From a virus: DNA of 34,795 bases. Shown here piece by piece: positions 1 to 7,326 of this stretch (position 1 is the stretch's first letter; the number at the start of each line of letters is the position of its first letter). Below the pieces are notes generated by a model, which saw only the letters and a list, made by a program, of their open reading frames with translations, searched no databases and was not told the origin of the DNA. The translations under genes were made by a program, and so were the position numbers. The stretch is from IMG/VR virus record IMGVR_UViG_3300015263_001465, positions 1 to 34,795 of that record. One strand, given 5' to 3'.

Positions 1-188
1 AATCATTTTGCCGATAATAAACGCGCTCAGGTTGGAGCGCAACAACTTTCTGAAAAAATCTTTCTGCCGGGAGCGGGGATCGCCCCGCCTGCGTGTGCAC
101 CAACTTTGGTTTTTGCATTATGATAGCATCTCAGTAGAACATCACCGGCAGAAAATTCGGGTGTTGAGCCACAAGGACTTGCAAACAA

Positions 189-211
189 TTTGTCAACCCC
201 GGGTTGACAAA
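189..211. repeat. Perfect 11-bp inverted repeat (possible operator or recombinase site)
   Basis: The arms TTTGTCAACCC (189-199) and GGGTTGACAAA (201-211) are perfect reverse complements around a single C at 200. The right arm contains TTGACA, a consensus -35 hexamer, with TGATTA 17 nt further on as a poor -10. It could be an operator, a recombinase core site or an origin element. Confidence 0.6.
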
Positions 212-230
212 ATCCTTGTAACCCCTTGAT

Positions 231-265
231 TATCAACGCTCTTCGTAAGTCGTTGATATTCAACG
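231..265. repeat. Interleaved inverted repeats of TCAACG/CGTTGA
   Basis: TATCAACG (231-238) pairs with CGTTGATA (251-258) across 12 nt. The right arm also starts a second palindrome, CGTTGA-TAT-TCAACG (251-265). Three copies of one half-site in alternating orientation suggest a binding site for a dimeric or multimeric protein. Nearby are GAGGGC/GCCCTC (323-328 with 344-349) and the 12-bp palindrome CTTGGCGCCAAG (349-360). Confidence 0.5.
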
Positions 266-281
266 GTATAGGAGAAAGAGC

Positions 282-318
282 GCCTCCCCTCGGGTTCTTC
301 TGGGAGCGCGGGGGAGGC
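282..318 (-). terminator. Possible terminator of the leftward operon
   Basis: GCCTCCCC (282-289) and GGGGAGGC (311-318) form an 8-bp GC-rich stem about 100 bp downstream of the last leftward gene. Read leftward, the stem is followed by GCTCTTTCT, only weakly T-rich. The 21-nt loop is large, so this is a weak intrinsic terminator at best. Confidence 0.3.
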
Positions 319-420
319 ATTTGAGGGCCAAAACATAGAAAACGCCCTCTTGGCGCCAAGTCAGGATGGGCGGAAGAAATCCGCTTCACCCTACCAGTGG
401 GGACCCGATGAGCCCACAAA

Positions 421-678
421 TCAAGTTTGAACGAAGAAGTCATGTCCTTGGATGATCTTTTCGAGCCGGTTCAGTCCGTGGGGGTCCCGCTCGAAGCACG
501 GCATACAGAGAAGGGCACCCTTCGGCGCGTAGGGGCGAAGCCGGGGATAGAAGTGGCCGCAGCGCGAGCACTTCCCGGGAACGCCCTTGATGACGATGAT
601 GTGCACATGGCCCTCCTCCTTGTAGGGGAATTCCTCCTCCACCGGAACGGAAGCAATGAATAGATTGATGCGGCTCAC
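421..678 (-). CDS. Small zinc-ribbon-like protein (CxxC...CxxC)
   Basis: This 85-residue protein starts at a GTG whose last two bases overlap the TGA of the GroES-like gene (GTGA overlap), so translation is probably coupled to it. Cysteines C37, C40, C58 and C61 form two CxxC pairs 17 residues apart, the usual arrangement of a four-cysteine zinc ribbon. The N-terminal part has a beta-strand-like stretch (HVHIIVIKG). It is the last gene of the leftward operon. I do not recognise the family; zinc binding is inferred from cysteine spacing only, and no substrate or partner can be named. Confidence 0.6.
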   Translation of the reverse strand: MSRINLFIASVPVEEEFPYKEEGHVHIIVIKGVPGKCSRCGHFYPRLRPYAPKGALLCMPCFERDPHGLNRLEKIIQGHDFFVQT

Positions 679-998
679 ACATTATTGATAGCAGGTCCGG
701 GCAAAACTGCAATGACCTGTTCGCTGTTGATGATGGAAGTTCCATCCTTGAGCGGCGTCGGCCCCTCGGTGTAGCTGTGCGTCAGGACGCGGTCGCCCGG
801 GTTGACTTCCATCGGGATCAGCACGCCTTTCTTGGTGCGCCTGCCGGGGCCCACATTCAGCACGCGCCACTCGCGCACGCCGGAGTGCTCCATCTCGAAC
901 TGGGTTCGCTCGATCAGGTGGATGCCGCCCTTACTGACTGGGCGAGGCATCGGTGCAACTCGGAGCCGGTTTTTCGTGAGTCGGATTGGTGTCGCCAT
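675..998 (-). CDS. GroES-like co-chaperonin (Cpn10 family)
   Basis: The 107-residue product has the Cpn10 layout: an N-terminal strand starting IRLTKNRLRV, a mobile-loop-like segment with GGIHL (residues 24-28) where GroES has GGIVL, then VLNVGPGR (46-53), GDRVL (68-72) and a C-terminal strand near EQVIAVL. Cpn10 rings cap GroEL during protein folding; phages such as T4 (Gp31) carry one to fold their capsid protein. I chose ATG 998 because it puts IRLTKNR at the normal Cpn10 N-terminus. An in-frame ATG at 1043 would add 15 residues deep inside the HTH gene. From 998 the overlap with the HTH gene is 68 nt, which is long. The likely role is to direct host GroEL to virion proteins; that is inference. 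Confidence 0.8.
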   Translation of the reverse strand: MATPIRLTKNRLRVAPMPRPVSKGGIHLIERTQFEMEHSGVREWRVLNVGPGRRTKKGVLIPMEVNPGDRVLTHSYTEGPTPLKDGTSIINSEQVIAVLPGPAINNV

Positions 999-1257
999 GT
1001 TTGGAGTATTTGAATCGGTTTTTCTGCGGGGTGATCGTTTCAATCGCAGCGCGATAGGCCGCGATCAGTTCCGGCGTCCAGTTGCGGCGTCCGAGTTCGA
1101 GGTCGCAGCAGTAGGGAACGCTCAGGGCAAGCTTTTCCGCCACCTCACTCATGGTGATGCGATGGCCGCGCCGAACCTTGCGGATTTCCGCCCCCGTGGC
1201 GATGGGGTCAATCTCGATTCCAGTGCCATTGCAAACGTGGCAGGGTCTTGTATTCAT
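931..1257 (-). CDS. XRE-type HTH regulator with N-terminal zinc-knuckle motif
   Basis: The 108-residue product begins with CHVCNGTG (C6, C9), one CxxCxGxG knuckle as in DnaJ zinc fingers, followed by an HTH_3/XRE domain at about residues 22-73 (GAEIRKVRR, then SEVAEKLALSVPYCCDLELG). The tail of about 35 residues is polar and overlaps the next gene. I chose ATG 1257 because a good promoter ends six bases upstream of it. The frame is also open from an ATG at 1305, but that start lies upstream of the promoter. By family, this is probably a DNA-binding repressor or switch protein, likely acting on the divergent promoter region 1258-1335 and perhaps on the palindromes at 189-265. It is the first gene of the leftward operon with the GroES-like gene. 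Confidence 0.75.
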   Translation of the reverse strand: MNTRPCHVCNGTGIEIDPIATGAEIRKVRRGHRITMSEVAEKLALSVPYCCDLELGRRNWTPELIAAYRAAIETITPQKNRFKYSKHGDTNPTHEKPAPSCTDASPSQ

Positions 1258-1263
1258 TGTGCG

Positions 1264-1292
1264 AGTATGCCCCCCTTCGCAAATCATGTCAA
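1264..1292 (-). promoter_or_regulatory. Sigma70-type promoter, probably leaderless
   Basis: On the minus strand, TTGACA (1292-1287, 6/6 consensus), a 17-nt spacer (1286-1270) and CATACT (1269-1264, 4/6) are followed by six bases and the ATG at 1257. Transcription would start at or next to the A of the start codon, giving a leaderless mRNA, as for lambda cI from PRM. Confidence 0.6.
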
Positions 1293-1299
1293 ATAGTTC

Positions 1300-1328
1300 T
1301 TGCAAAAAAAATCCGGTGCGCGTATTTC
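1300..1328 (+). promoter_or_regulatory. Weak candidate promoter of the rightward sugar operon
   Basis: TTGCAA (1300-1305), 17 nt and TATTTC (1323-1328) lie seven bases before ATG 1336. The hexamers match consensus only 4/6 and 3/6. The position, divergent from the regulator promoter and directly before a gene without a Shine-Dalgarno site, is what supports it. Confidence 0.3.
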
Positions 1329-1335
1329 TTCATTC

Positions 1336-2010
1336 ATGGAATTTCGATTGAAGAACCGGCAGCTCTCGATACCCGGAGGGCTGAAGTTCTCCCAGCCGGA
1401 GCTGAACTGGACGCCCCGGCCCGGGAGTTTCCACAACATCACGGGGCAGATCATGCGGGTCCGTCAGGCCAATCCGGCCCAGACCCAGAAGCACGGCTGG
1501 AGAACCGACGAGGCGGGTTGCGCCGACGATCTCGACCGATACAATGCCAAGATCTGCTACGACAACGGATGGCACAATTACATTGTGCAGCAGGGGGAAG
1601 GCGCACCCCCACTTCCCCTGCCCCGGCACAACGCCAGTCTGGTCGCAAAGCTAAGAAATGTTGTGGCCGGGGCTAGAACACTGGTGAAATGGATTGATGA
1701 CAAGGCGCAGGCGGTGGACCCCGATGAGGCCTCCCGACGCGCCGACATCTGCCTCCTCTGTCCCATGAACGCCAAGGGCGATCTCTCCCGTTACTTCACG
1801 GTGCCGGTCGCCTCCATGATCCGGGCGGCGATCAACCTTCGCCGGGAGTGGCAGCTCACGCTCCCGCAGGACGACAAGCTGGGCGTGTGCTCCGGCTGCG
1901 ACTGTCCGCTCAAGCTCAAGGTGTGGCTGCCGCCCAAGGACATCAAGGAAGGCGTCGCCGAGGCCGACAAAAACAACCTCCATCCCAACTGCTGGATCCG
2001 AACGCTATGA
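1336..2010 (+). CDS. Cysteine-cluster protein of unknown function
   Basis: This 224-residue protein is the first gene of the rightward operon. Its C-terminal third has a cysteine cluster: CLLC (C139, C142), CSGCDC (C185, C188, C190) and a final NCW (C219), followed by IRTL. The pattern looks like a structural zinc or metal site. The N-terminal part (SFHNITGQIM, then GWRTDEAG) has no feature I recognise. ATG 1336 was chosen over the in-frame ATG 1300 because 1300 lies in the divergent promoter region. Its last bases overlap the next start (ATGA). Lying directly upstream of sugar genes suggests a linked job, but no function should be assigned. Confidence 0.65.
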   Translation: MEFRLKNRQLSIPGGLKFSQPELNWTPRPGSFHNITGQIMRVRQANPAQTQKHGWRTDEAGCADDLDRYNAKICYDNGWHNYIVQQGEGAPPLPLPRHNASLVAKLRNVVAGARTLVKWIDDKAQAVDPDEASRRADICLLCPMNAKGDLSRYFTVPVASMIRAAINLRREWQLTLPQDDKLGVCSGCDCPLKLKVWLPPKDIKEGVAEADKNNLHPNCWIRTL

Positions 2011-2159
2011 AAAAGCCAAACCTGCTGGACCGAAAATCATTCCGCAAGTGGGACCTGCCCATGCAGCAGGTCCGCTACTGCCGACGCTTTGCCAGACAAG
2101 TCTGGAAGGCGCTGGGATCTCCCCGACCGTTCTTCAAGTTCGCCAAGGGTTTGAAATGA
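2007..2159 (+). CDS. Small basic protein, 50 residues
   Basis: The start overlaps the previous stop (ATGA at 2007-2010), and its own stop overlaps the next start (ATGA at 2156-2159), so it is a coupled link in the operon. The product is strongly basic, with many Lys and Arg and aromatic residues (RKSFRKW, VRYCRRFARQVW). It has no membrane segment. I do not recognise it. The two four-base overlaps are the main reason to believe it is translated. Confidence 0.5.
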   Translation: MKKPNLLDRKSFRKWDLPMQQVRYCRRFARQVWKALGSPRPFFKFAKGLK

Positions 2160-3808
2160 GCTGCTTCATGATAAAGCGCGCTCGTTCAGGCGGTGGCAAT
2201 CGGGTGGGCTCCGAACGCGGAGGGGCCTCGCTGGTGCTGCGCCGGAACGCCGCCATTGGCGACGCCGTCTGCTCGACGGTGGTGGCCGACCGGCTCATCT
2301 CGATGGGTTTCGAGATCACCATGCAAAGCCATCCCGCCTGCCATTGCGTGCTGCGGCTGCATCCCCAGCTGACCGACGTGAGGGCCCCGGGCGGCCCCGT
2401 GCACATCAATCTGGACGGCGCTTACGAAAACGATCCGCACCGGATCAAGAAGCACTTCCACACCATGTTCTTCGAGGCGGCCCAGCGCCAGCTGGGTCCG
2501 CTGGGAATCAACCTTGGGCATCCCAGCAACTGCCGACCCCTGTTGCAACATCCGAACATCAACCAGAAGCTCGCCTTCACGCAGAAGCTCTCGGCCCATC
2601 CCAAGCCGTGGGTCATGATCTGCCCCCGCAGCGACTCGTTCAACGTGCGTCAGGTGCCGGACGGAATCTGGGACGCCGCCGCCAAGAAGGTCAACGGCAC
2701 CTGTTTCTGGATTGGCCGACATCCCGGGCCGCCCAACTGCGTGGACCTGAATCTGCGCCACTTCGACAACGTGCTGCTGGCGCTCTCGGTGGCCGACCTG
2801 CTGGCCACGGTGGACACCGGCCCCCTGCACGTCGCGGCGGCCTTTGGCGTGCCCTGCGTGGCGATCAGCCAGAGCTCCTCGCCGGAGCTTCACCTCAACG
2901 ACCAGAACGATTTCATCTCCATTGCGCCCCCGCTGGACTGCCTGAACTGCCAGAAGAACCTGTGCCCCAAGAACGCGCACATTCCGCCCTGCCAGAACGT
3001 GGATCCCGACCTGATCGCCAGCTGGATCAATGCGCGGCTGCACCAGTATGTCACGGACGACGTTTCCGCCATCGTGACCATCTTCCAGCCCGAGGCCTCC
3101 GTGCTCAACAAGTGCCTGACCTGCCTGCTGCCGCAGGTGCAGGAGATCATCGTGGCGGCGGAAGGCAACTCGACCATCCCATCCGGGGCGTTGCAGAATC
3201 CCAAGATCCGCTACACCCGCACGCCGCAGCGCAAGATCGGCTATGGCCGCAACTGCAACCACGGGGCGCGTCATTCCAACGGGAAGTTCATGCTGCTGAT
3301 GAACGACGACGTGTTCCTCGACGAGCACGCGGTCGAGCGCATGATGGCGGAAATGAAGGACGCCGACGTGGGCGCGGTGTCGTGCCTGCTGCGCTATCCG
3401 AACGGAACGATTTATCATGCCGGGAAGGTCCGCAGTCCCGGCGTCAGGGGGTGGGGACACCTCGATCATCGCCAGTGGCATCCTTCATGGAAGGAGCCCT
3501 GCGATGTGGAGAACATGTGCGGGGCCACGGTCTTGGTTCGCCGGAAAGCCTTCTACGGCATCGGCGGCTTCGACGAGGACTTCTTCGTTTACGCGGAGGA
3601 CGACGACTTCATGCTGCGCCTAAGGAGGGACGGCTGGAGGTTGCGCTACACTCCGCACGCCTCCGGCATCCACATGGAGGGCCAGAGCACGAAGAAGATC
3701 GGCCAGCCGCATGAATACATCCAACACGCCAATCAGGTCTTCGACCGGAAATGGCGTGCCTATTTCGATCACAACCTGCAACGCATACCCGGAACCTTTG
3801 ACTACTGA
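2156..3808 (+). CDS. Two-domain glycosyltransferase: GT9-like plus GT2-like fusion
   Basis: The 550-residue product carries two glycosyltransferase domains. Residues about 26-290 look like family GT9 (heptosyltransferase type): an N-terminal strand LVLRRNAAIGDAV and the hallmark DTGPLHVAAAFGVPCVAI near residues 219-236. Residues about 300-520 look like GT2 (rhamnosyltransferase type): VSAIVTIFQPE, then MNDDVF near 382 as the DxD-like nucleotide-sugar site, GGFDEDFFVYAEDDDF near 470-485, and a C-terminal aromatic tail. A cysteine-rich stretch (CLNCQKNLC) joins them. GT9 enzymes usually add heptoses to lipopolysaccharide, and GT2 enzymes add many sugars. The real donor and acceptor are unknown. 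ATG 2156 was chosen for its ATGA overlap with the previous gene. Confidence 0.8.
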   Translation: MSCFMIKRARSGGGNRVGSERGGASLVLRRNAAIGDAVCSTVVADRLISMGFEITMQSHPACHCVLRLHPQLTDVRAPGGPVHINLDGAYENDPHRIKKHFHTMFFEAAQRQLGPLGINLGHPSNCRPLLQHPNINQKLAFTQKLSAHPKPWVMICPRSDSFNVRQVPDGIWDAAAKKVNGTCFWIGRHPGPPNCVDLNLRHFDNVLLALSVADLLATVDTGPLHVAAAFGVPCVAISQSSSPELHLNDQNDFISIAPPLDCLNCQKNLCPKNAHIPPCQNVDPDLIASWINARLHQYVTDDVSAIVTIFQPEASVLNKCLTCLLPQVQEIIVAAEGNSTIPSGALQNPKIRYTRTPQRKIGYGRNCNHGARHSNGKFMLLMNDDVFLDEHAVERMMAEMKDADVGAVSCLLRYPNGTIYHAGKVRSPGVRGWGHLDHRQWHPSWKEPCDVENMCGATVLVRRKAFYGIGGFDEDFFVYAEDDDFMLRLRRDGWRLRYTPHASGIHMEGQSTKKIGQPHEYIQHANQVFDRKWRAYFDHNLQRIPGTFDY

Positions 3809-4659
3809 TGAAAAGCAAAAAAGTCATCCTTTACGGATCGCGCGGCTGGCTGGGGCAGCAGATCATGGATGCCCTCGAAAGCCACGGCTATCCCACCTAT
3901 CGGGGCGACTACCGCAAGGGCCCCCGGGAACAGATGGAACAGATCTGCGACCTGCGGCCTGAGATGGTCGTCAATGCCGCCGCCTACGTGGCCCAGCCCA
4001 GCGTTCGCTACAACGACTTGGAGAAGCACCGGACGATGCAGGCCAACGGGGTCTGGCCCGCCGTCCTTGGGGCGCTCTGCCATGTGGCCAGCACGCCCCT
4101 GCTGCACATCTCCACCGGCTGCCTGTGGCGCTCCGGCATCCCCAAGAGCGAAATCGCCGAGCCCGAGCTGACGCTGGAGTGCCCGAAGGCCCTGTGCTAC
4201 ACCCAGAGCAAGGTCGTCGCCGAGATGGCCCTCTGGCCCAAGATGGAGGCGTGGTGCCTTCGGATCCGGCTGCCCTTCAACAACCGGCCCAACGACCGGA
4301 GAAACTTTCTGGTCAAGATTCAGGAATATCCCAGCATCCACGAGTGGGGGCATCCCCAGTCGCTGACGAGCGTCAAGGATCTCTGCCGCGCCATCATCGC
4401 CTTCGAGAAGAAGCGCCCTCCCTTCGGCATCTACAACTGCACCAACACGGGCGGCCTGACGTTCACCCATCTGGCAAAGCTGGTGAGGTGGTCGTGGGGT
4501 GATGAGGGCTGGAATCCCAAGATGAAGAAGATGTTCCCCCAAAGCTGCGCGGGAGAATCCCATTGCGAGCTGGACAATCTTGAAATCAGCCGATTCGTGA
4601 AAATGCCCACGGCTGAGGACGCCGTGATCGAGGCGCTGAAAAACCCGTGTTATGTCTAA
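3808..4659 (+). CDS. NAD(P)-dependent sugar epimerase/reductase, RmlD-like SDR
   Basis: The 283-residue product is an extended short-chain dehydrogenase. It shows a glycine motif YGSRGWLG near residues 9-16 for dinucleotide binding, VVNAAAYV near 53-60, HISTGCLW near 100, and YTQSK (131-135), matching the catalytic YxxxK. The closest family by look is dTDP-4-dehydrorhamnose reductase, or 4,6-dehydratase/epimerase relatives that make nucleotide sugars. The ATG shares one base with the previous stop (TGATG), so translation is coupled to the glycosyltransferase fusion. It probably supplies or modifies the sugar used by neighbouring transferases. The substrate is inferred from family and context only. 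Confidence 0.75.
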   Translation: MKSKKVILYGSRGWLGQQIMDALESHGYPTYRGDYRKGPREQMEQICDLRPEMVVNAAAYVAQPSVRYNDLEKHRTMQANGVWPAVLGALCHVASTPLLHISTGCLWRSGIPKSEIAEPELTLECPKALCYTQSKVVAEMALWPKMEAWCLRIRLPFNNRPNDRRNFLVKIQEYPSIHEWGHPQSLTSVKDLCRAIIAFEKKRPPFGIYNCTNTGGLTFTHLAKLVRWSWGDEGWNPKMKKMFPQSCAGESHCELDNLEISRFVKMPTAEDAVIEALKNPCYV

Positions 4660-6022
4660 CCTTCACATAAGACCTGTGCCGCCTGTAAATCCTGACTACA
4701 TAAACCATCACGGATTCTGGCATCGCCTTGCCTTTGAACCCCCCGAACTGTTCACCATCAACGATAACCCCGTCTGCGACGGCGGCTATCAAACCACACC
4801 CCATACCATGTATCGAACCCACACAAACTGCCGCGCTTGCGCGGGAGAAAACCTCGAACCGGCGATCAGTCTGGGCCTCCAGCCGCTGGCCAACTCTTTC
4901 CGCCATCCCAACGGGAATCACTCTGGATACGCTCCGCTGGAGGTGCTTCGCTGCAAGGAATGCGGACTGGGCCAGCTCTCCGTGGTCGTAGATCCGGGAT
5001 GGCTCTATCGCAATTATCTTTACGAGACCAGCAAGTCGGAGACGATGGTCAATCACATGAACCTGATTATCGGGATGATCCGCTCAAGGCTGCCCCTGAA
5101 CCGCGAAGCGAACGTCATTGAAATCGGCAGCAACGACGGCACCTTTCTGCGCCTGTGGAAAAGCCGGTTCCCCGACGACCGTGCTCTGGGAATCGAGCCC
5201 TCCCCCGATCTGGCAATGAGGTCCCGAAACAGCGGCATCCACACCTTGGACTTCATGTGGGACATGGATTGCGGCGAATACATATCGAAACGGTTCGACA
5301 AGCAGGACATCGTGGTGGCCCGACACGTCTTCTGCCATGTGGACAGCTGGCTGGAATTCTTTCAGGCCCTGCAAATGGTCGTTCAGGACGAGTGCCTGAT
5401 CGCCATCGAGGTGCCCTACGCCAAGCGAATGCTGGAACGGGCCGAGTATGACACCATCTACCACGAGCACCTGAGCTACCTGACCTTGCAGAGCGTCAAG
5501 GCGCTGATGGACCGGACGGACTTCGACCTTTACGGATTTGAGGAGCTCCCCATTCACGGCGGATCCGTGCTACTGTTCTTCCGTCGCAAGAACAGCGCGA
5601 TCAAGTATGAGGAAAGCGCCCTCAAGGTGGCCGCAGAATACATCCCCCTGTCTGATTGGAAGGACTGCGAAGAAAAGATGAAGCAGAACTCCCAGCTCCT
5701 GCGTCGTCGGGTGGTGGAGCTGGTCCAGCAGGGCAAGCGCGTGGCCGGTCTGGGCGCTTCCGCCAAGAGCACCGTCCAGTGCTGCCTGTCCAAGCTGGGG
5801 CCCGACCTCCTCGGCAGAATCTACGACAGCACGGTGGCCAAGATCGGGCGGTTTTCGCCTTGCGATATTCCAGTTGTGAGCGAGACTCAGCTCGCTGTGG
5901 ATATGCCGGATTATTGCGTCTGCTTTGCTTGGAACTTCCGCGAGGAGATCCTGCGAAAGAACAAGGATTACACCGACCGGGGTGGAAGATTCATCTTCCC
6001 GCCCGACGAAATCGCCCCATGA
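4652..6022 (+). CDS. Sugar C-methyltransferase (zinc-binding, SAM-dependent)
   Basis: The 456-residue product has the layout of NDP-hexose 3-C-methyltransferases: a zinc site from CRAC (C60, C63) and CKEC (about C101, C104) flanking LGLQPLANSF; a SAM motif VIEIGSNDGTFL near 155-166; EVPYAKRM near 253; YHEHLSYLTL near 270; HGGSVLLFF near 301; and a C-terminal lobe with GLGASAKSTV near 366. Such enzymes methylate carbon 3 of 4-keto deoxysugars on nucleotide carriers. About 55 residues precede the zinc domain, longer than I expect; the alternative start at 4808 would remove most of this but has no visible ribosome site. The start at 4652 overlaps the previous gene by 8 nt. Confidence 0.85.
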   Translation: MSNLHIRPVPPVNPDYINHHGFWHRLAFEPPELFTINDNPVCDGGYQTTPHTMYRTHTNCRACAGENLEPAISLGLQPLANSFRHPNGNHSGYAPLEVLRCKECGLGQLSVVVDPGWLYRNYLYETSKSETMVNHMNLIIGMIRSRLPLNREANVIEIGSNDGTFLRLWKSRFPDDRALGIEPSPDLAMRSRNSGIHTLDFMWDMDCGEYISKRFDKQDIVVARHVFCHVDSWLEFFQALQMVVQDECLIAIEVPYAKRMLERAEYDTIYHEHLSYLTLQSVKALMDRTDFDLYGFEELPIHGGSVLLFFRRKNSAIKYEESALKVAAEYIPLSDWKDCEEKMKQNSQLLRRRVVELVQQGKRVAGLGASAKSTVQCCLSKLGPDLLGRIYDSTVAKIGRFSPCDIPVVSETQLAVDMPDYCVCFAWNFREEILRKNKDYTDRGGRFIFPPDEIAP

Positions 6023-6023
6023 T

Positions 6024-6791
6024 ATGCCAACCCTTGGAGGAGCCATCTGTGTCCGCAACGGCAACCAGCTCGACTTCTGCTGGAAGGAGGCGGTTGCCAG
6101 CCTGCTGCCGGTATGCGACGAGGTCCTTTTGTGTGTCGGCACTGGAAACGAGGACGGCACGGAAGAGGAGGCGAGAGCCCTGTGGGCCGCCGATCCCAAG
6201 ATCAACCTCTGCATGTATCCGTGGCCCGAGCCCAAGGGCGACGCCGACTTCTGGGTCAAGTGGCTCAACTACGCCCGGGAGCATTTGAAATCCGAATGGC
6301 ATTTACAACTGGATGCCGACGAAATACTGTATGAAAAAGGCTATGACGAAATCAGGCGCTTCATTGAGAAGCCCAACCGATCCGCGATCTTCACGCGCTG
6401 GAACTTCTGGCGCGACCACCGGCACACCATCCCGCAGGGATTCTGCTGCGCCAAGCATGTCATCCGGCTCGCCCCCGCCCCCCTCTGGATGGCTTCGGAC
6501 GGGTATCATCCGATGGGGTCCGGTGTGGCTTCGATTGCGGAAGGCACTGGCATTGAAATCTTCCACTACGGTTTCATCCGAAAGCGAGAGGCCTTCTTTG
6601 ACAAGGAGCGGAAGCTGCAAAACTACTTCTTCAACACCTACGACGAGCGCCTCGCAAGGGCTGAAAGCTACCAAGGAAACTGGATGCAGATGCCGGAAGT
6701 CACCGGCTGGGAGGCGGCACTCGACGACTACAACGGCCCCCACCCCCAAGCGGCCCACCCATGGCTGAAAGAAAGAGGATATGAGCCCTGA
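6024..6791 (+). CDS. Family 2 glycosyltransferase
   Basis: This 255-residue protein starts one base after the previous stop. It begins with a GT2-type strand (GGAICVRNGNQLDFCWKEA), has a VLLCVGTGNEDGTEE segment where GT2 enzymes read the nucleotide, and LDADE at about 96-100 as the metal-binding DxD. The C-terminal half is rich in aromatic residues and has an HYGFIRKRE stretch like those in the LPS-core type GT2 group. It is probably cytoplasmic, with no membrane segment. Acceptor and donor are unknown; the island around it suggests a methylated deoxysugar. Confidence 0.7.
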   Translation: MPTLGGAICVRNGNQLDFCWKEAVASLLPVCDEVLLCVGTGNEDGTEEEARALWAADPKINLCMYPWPEPKGDADFWVKWLNYAREHLKSEWHLQLDADEILYEKGYDEIRRFIEKPNRSAIFTRWNFWRDHRHTIPQGFCCAKHVIRLAPAPLWMASDGYHPMGSGVASIAEGTGIEIFHYGFIRKREAFFDKERKLQNYFFNTYDERLARAESYQGNWMQMPEVTGWEAALDDYNGPHPQAAHPWLKERGYEP

Positions 6792-7326
6792 AGCACTGGT
6801 TGAAAAATGGAAGCACCTTTTTCAACTCAACACCATCCCGACGTGGACCGAGCCTTGGAATCTGGCCTTCTGCGCCGAACAGGCTGAGCACGCCCGTTTC
6901 GGCGTGGAGATCGGCACCTACATGGGCGCGAGCGCGAACATGATGATGCTGTCCAATCCCCATCTGCACCTCTGGTGCGTGGACAAGTTTTCCCTGATCT
7001 TCGGGCTGGAGTGGGTCTGCCGACAGAAGACCCTGAACCCGTGGATTGATTCGGGCTCGCTGGAGCTCATTGACGGCGACTCGGCCAAGGGCGGCGAGAT
7101 GCTCCAGCACATGAAGGGCAGGCTGGACTTCGTCTTTGTGGACGACGGCCATGCCACCGAGGACGTAAAGCGCGACATCAAGTGGTTCTACCCGCTGCTC
7201 AAAAAGGGCGGCGTGATGTTCGGGCACGATTGGGAGGGCGACAACGATGTGGCTCAGGGGGTAAAGCAGAGCGGGATTCCCTACGACATCCCCGTCCCGC
7301 GCATGTGGAGATCCATCAAATTATGA
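6781..7326 (+). CDS. SAM-dependent methyltransferase (Methyltransf_24-like)
   Basis: The 181-residue product shows a class I methyltransferase core: motif I VEIGTYMGASANM near residues 40-52, LWCVDKF as the motif II acidic strand, LDFVFVDDGH near 116-125 and a final GGVMFGHDW. This set is typical of the small Methyltransf_24 group, which often sits among glycosyltransferases and modifies sugars or peptides. It overlaps the previous gene by 11 nt and ends in ATGA with the SSB gene. The substrate is not visible; O-methylation of a glycan is the most likely guess. Confidence 0.75.
   Translation: MSPEALVEKWKHLFQLNTIPTWTEPWNLAFCAEQAEHARFGVEIGTYMGASANMMMLSNPHLHLWCVDKFSLIFGLEWVCRQKTLNPWIDSGSLELIDGDSAKGGEMLQHMKGRLDFVFVDDGHATEDVKRDIKWFYPLLKKGGVMFGHDWEGDNDVAQGVKQSGIPYDIPVPRMWRSIKL

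Larger units (their letters stand above)
1..420. other. Non-coding, palindrome-rich left region
   Basis: I see no convincing gene here; the open frames on both strands lack recognisable domains and have unusual composition. The right half (about 180-360) is rich in inverted repeats, listed separately. It lies downstream of the leftward operon that ends at 421, so it may hold that operon's terminator and other cis-acting sites such as operators, a recombination site or an origin. Which of these it is cannot be decided from sequence alone. Bases 1-180 show nothing I can name. Confidence 0.6.

Noticed and set aside
27-443. Leftward open frame of 138 codons in the left region
   Set aside because: No recognisable domain, Pro/Gly/Arg-rich composition, and it would cover the palindromes and the end of a better-supported gene.
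2186-3481. Long leftward open frame of 431 codons
   Set aside because: Opposite-strand shadow of the glycosyltransferase fusion; low-complexity His/Val/Gly/Arg composition with no domain.
2344-3714. Long rightward open frame of 456 codons
   Set aside because: Out-of-frame shadow of the same fusion gene, Arg/Ala/Pro-rich, no domain.
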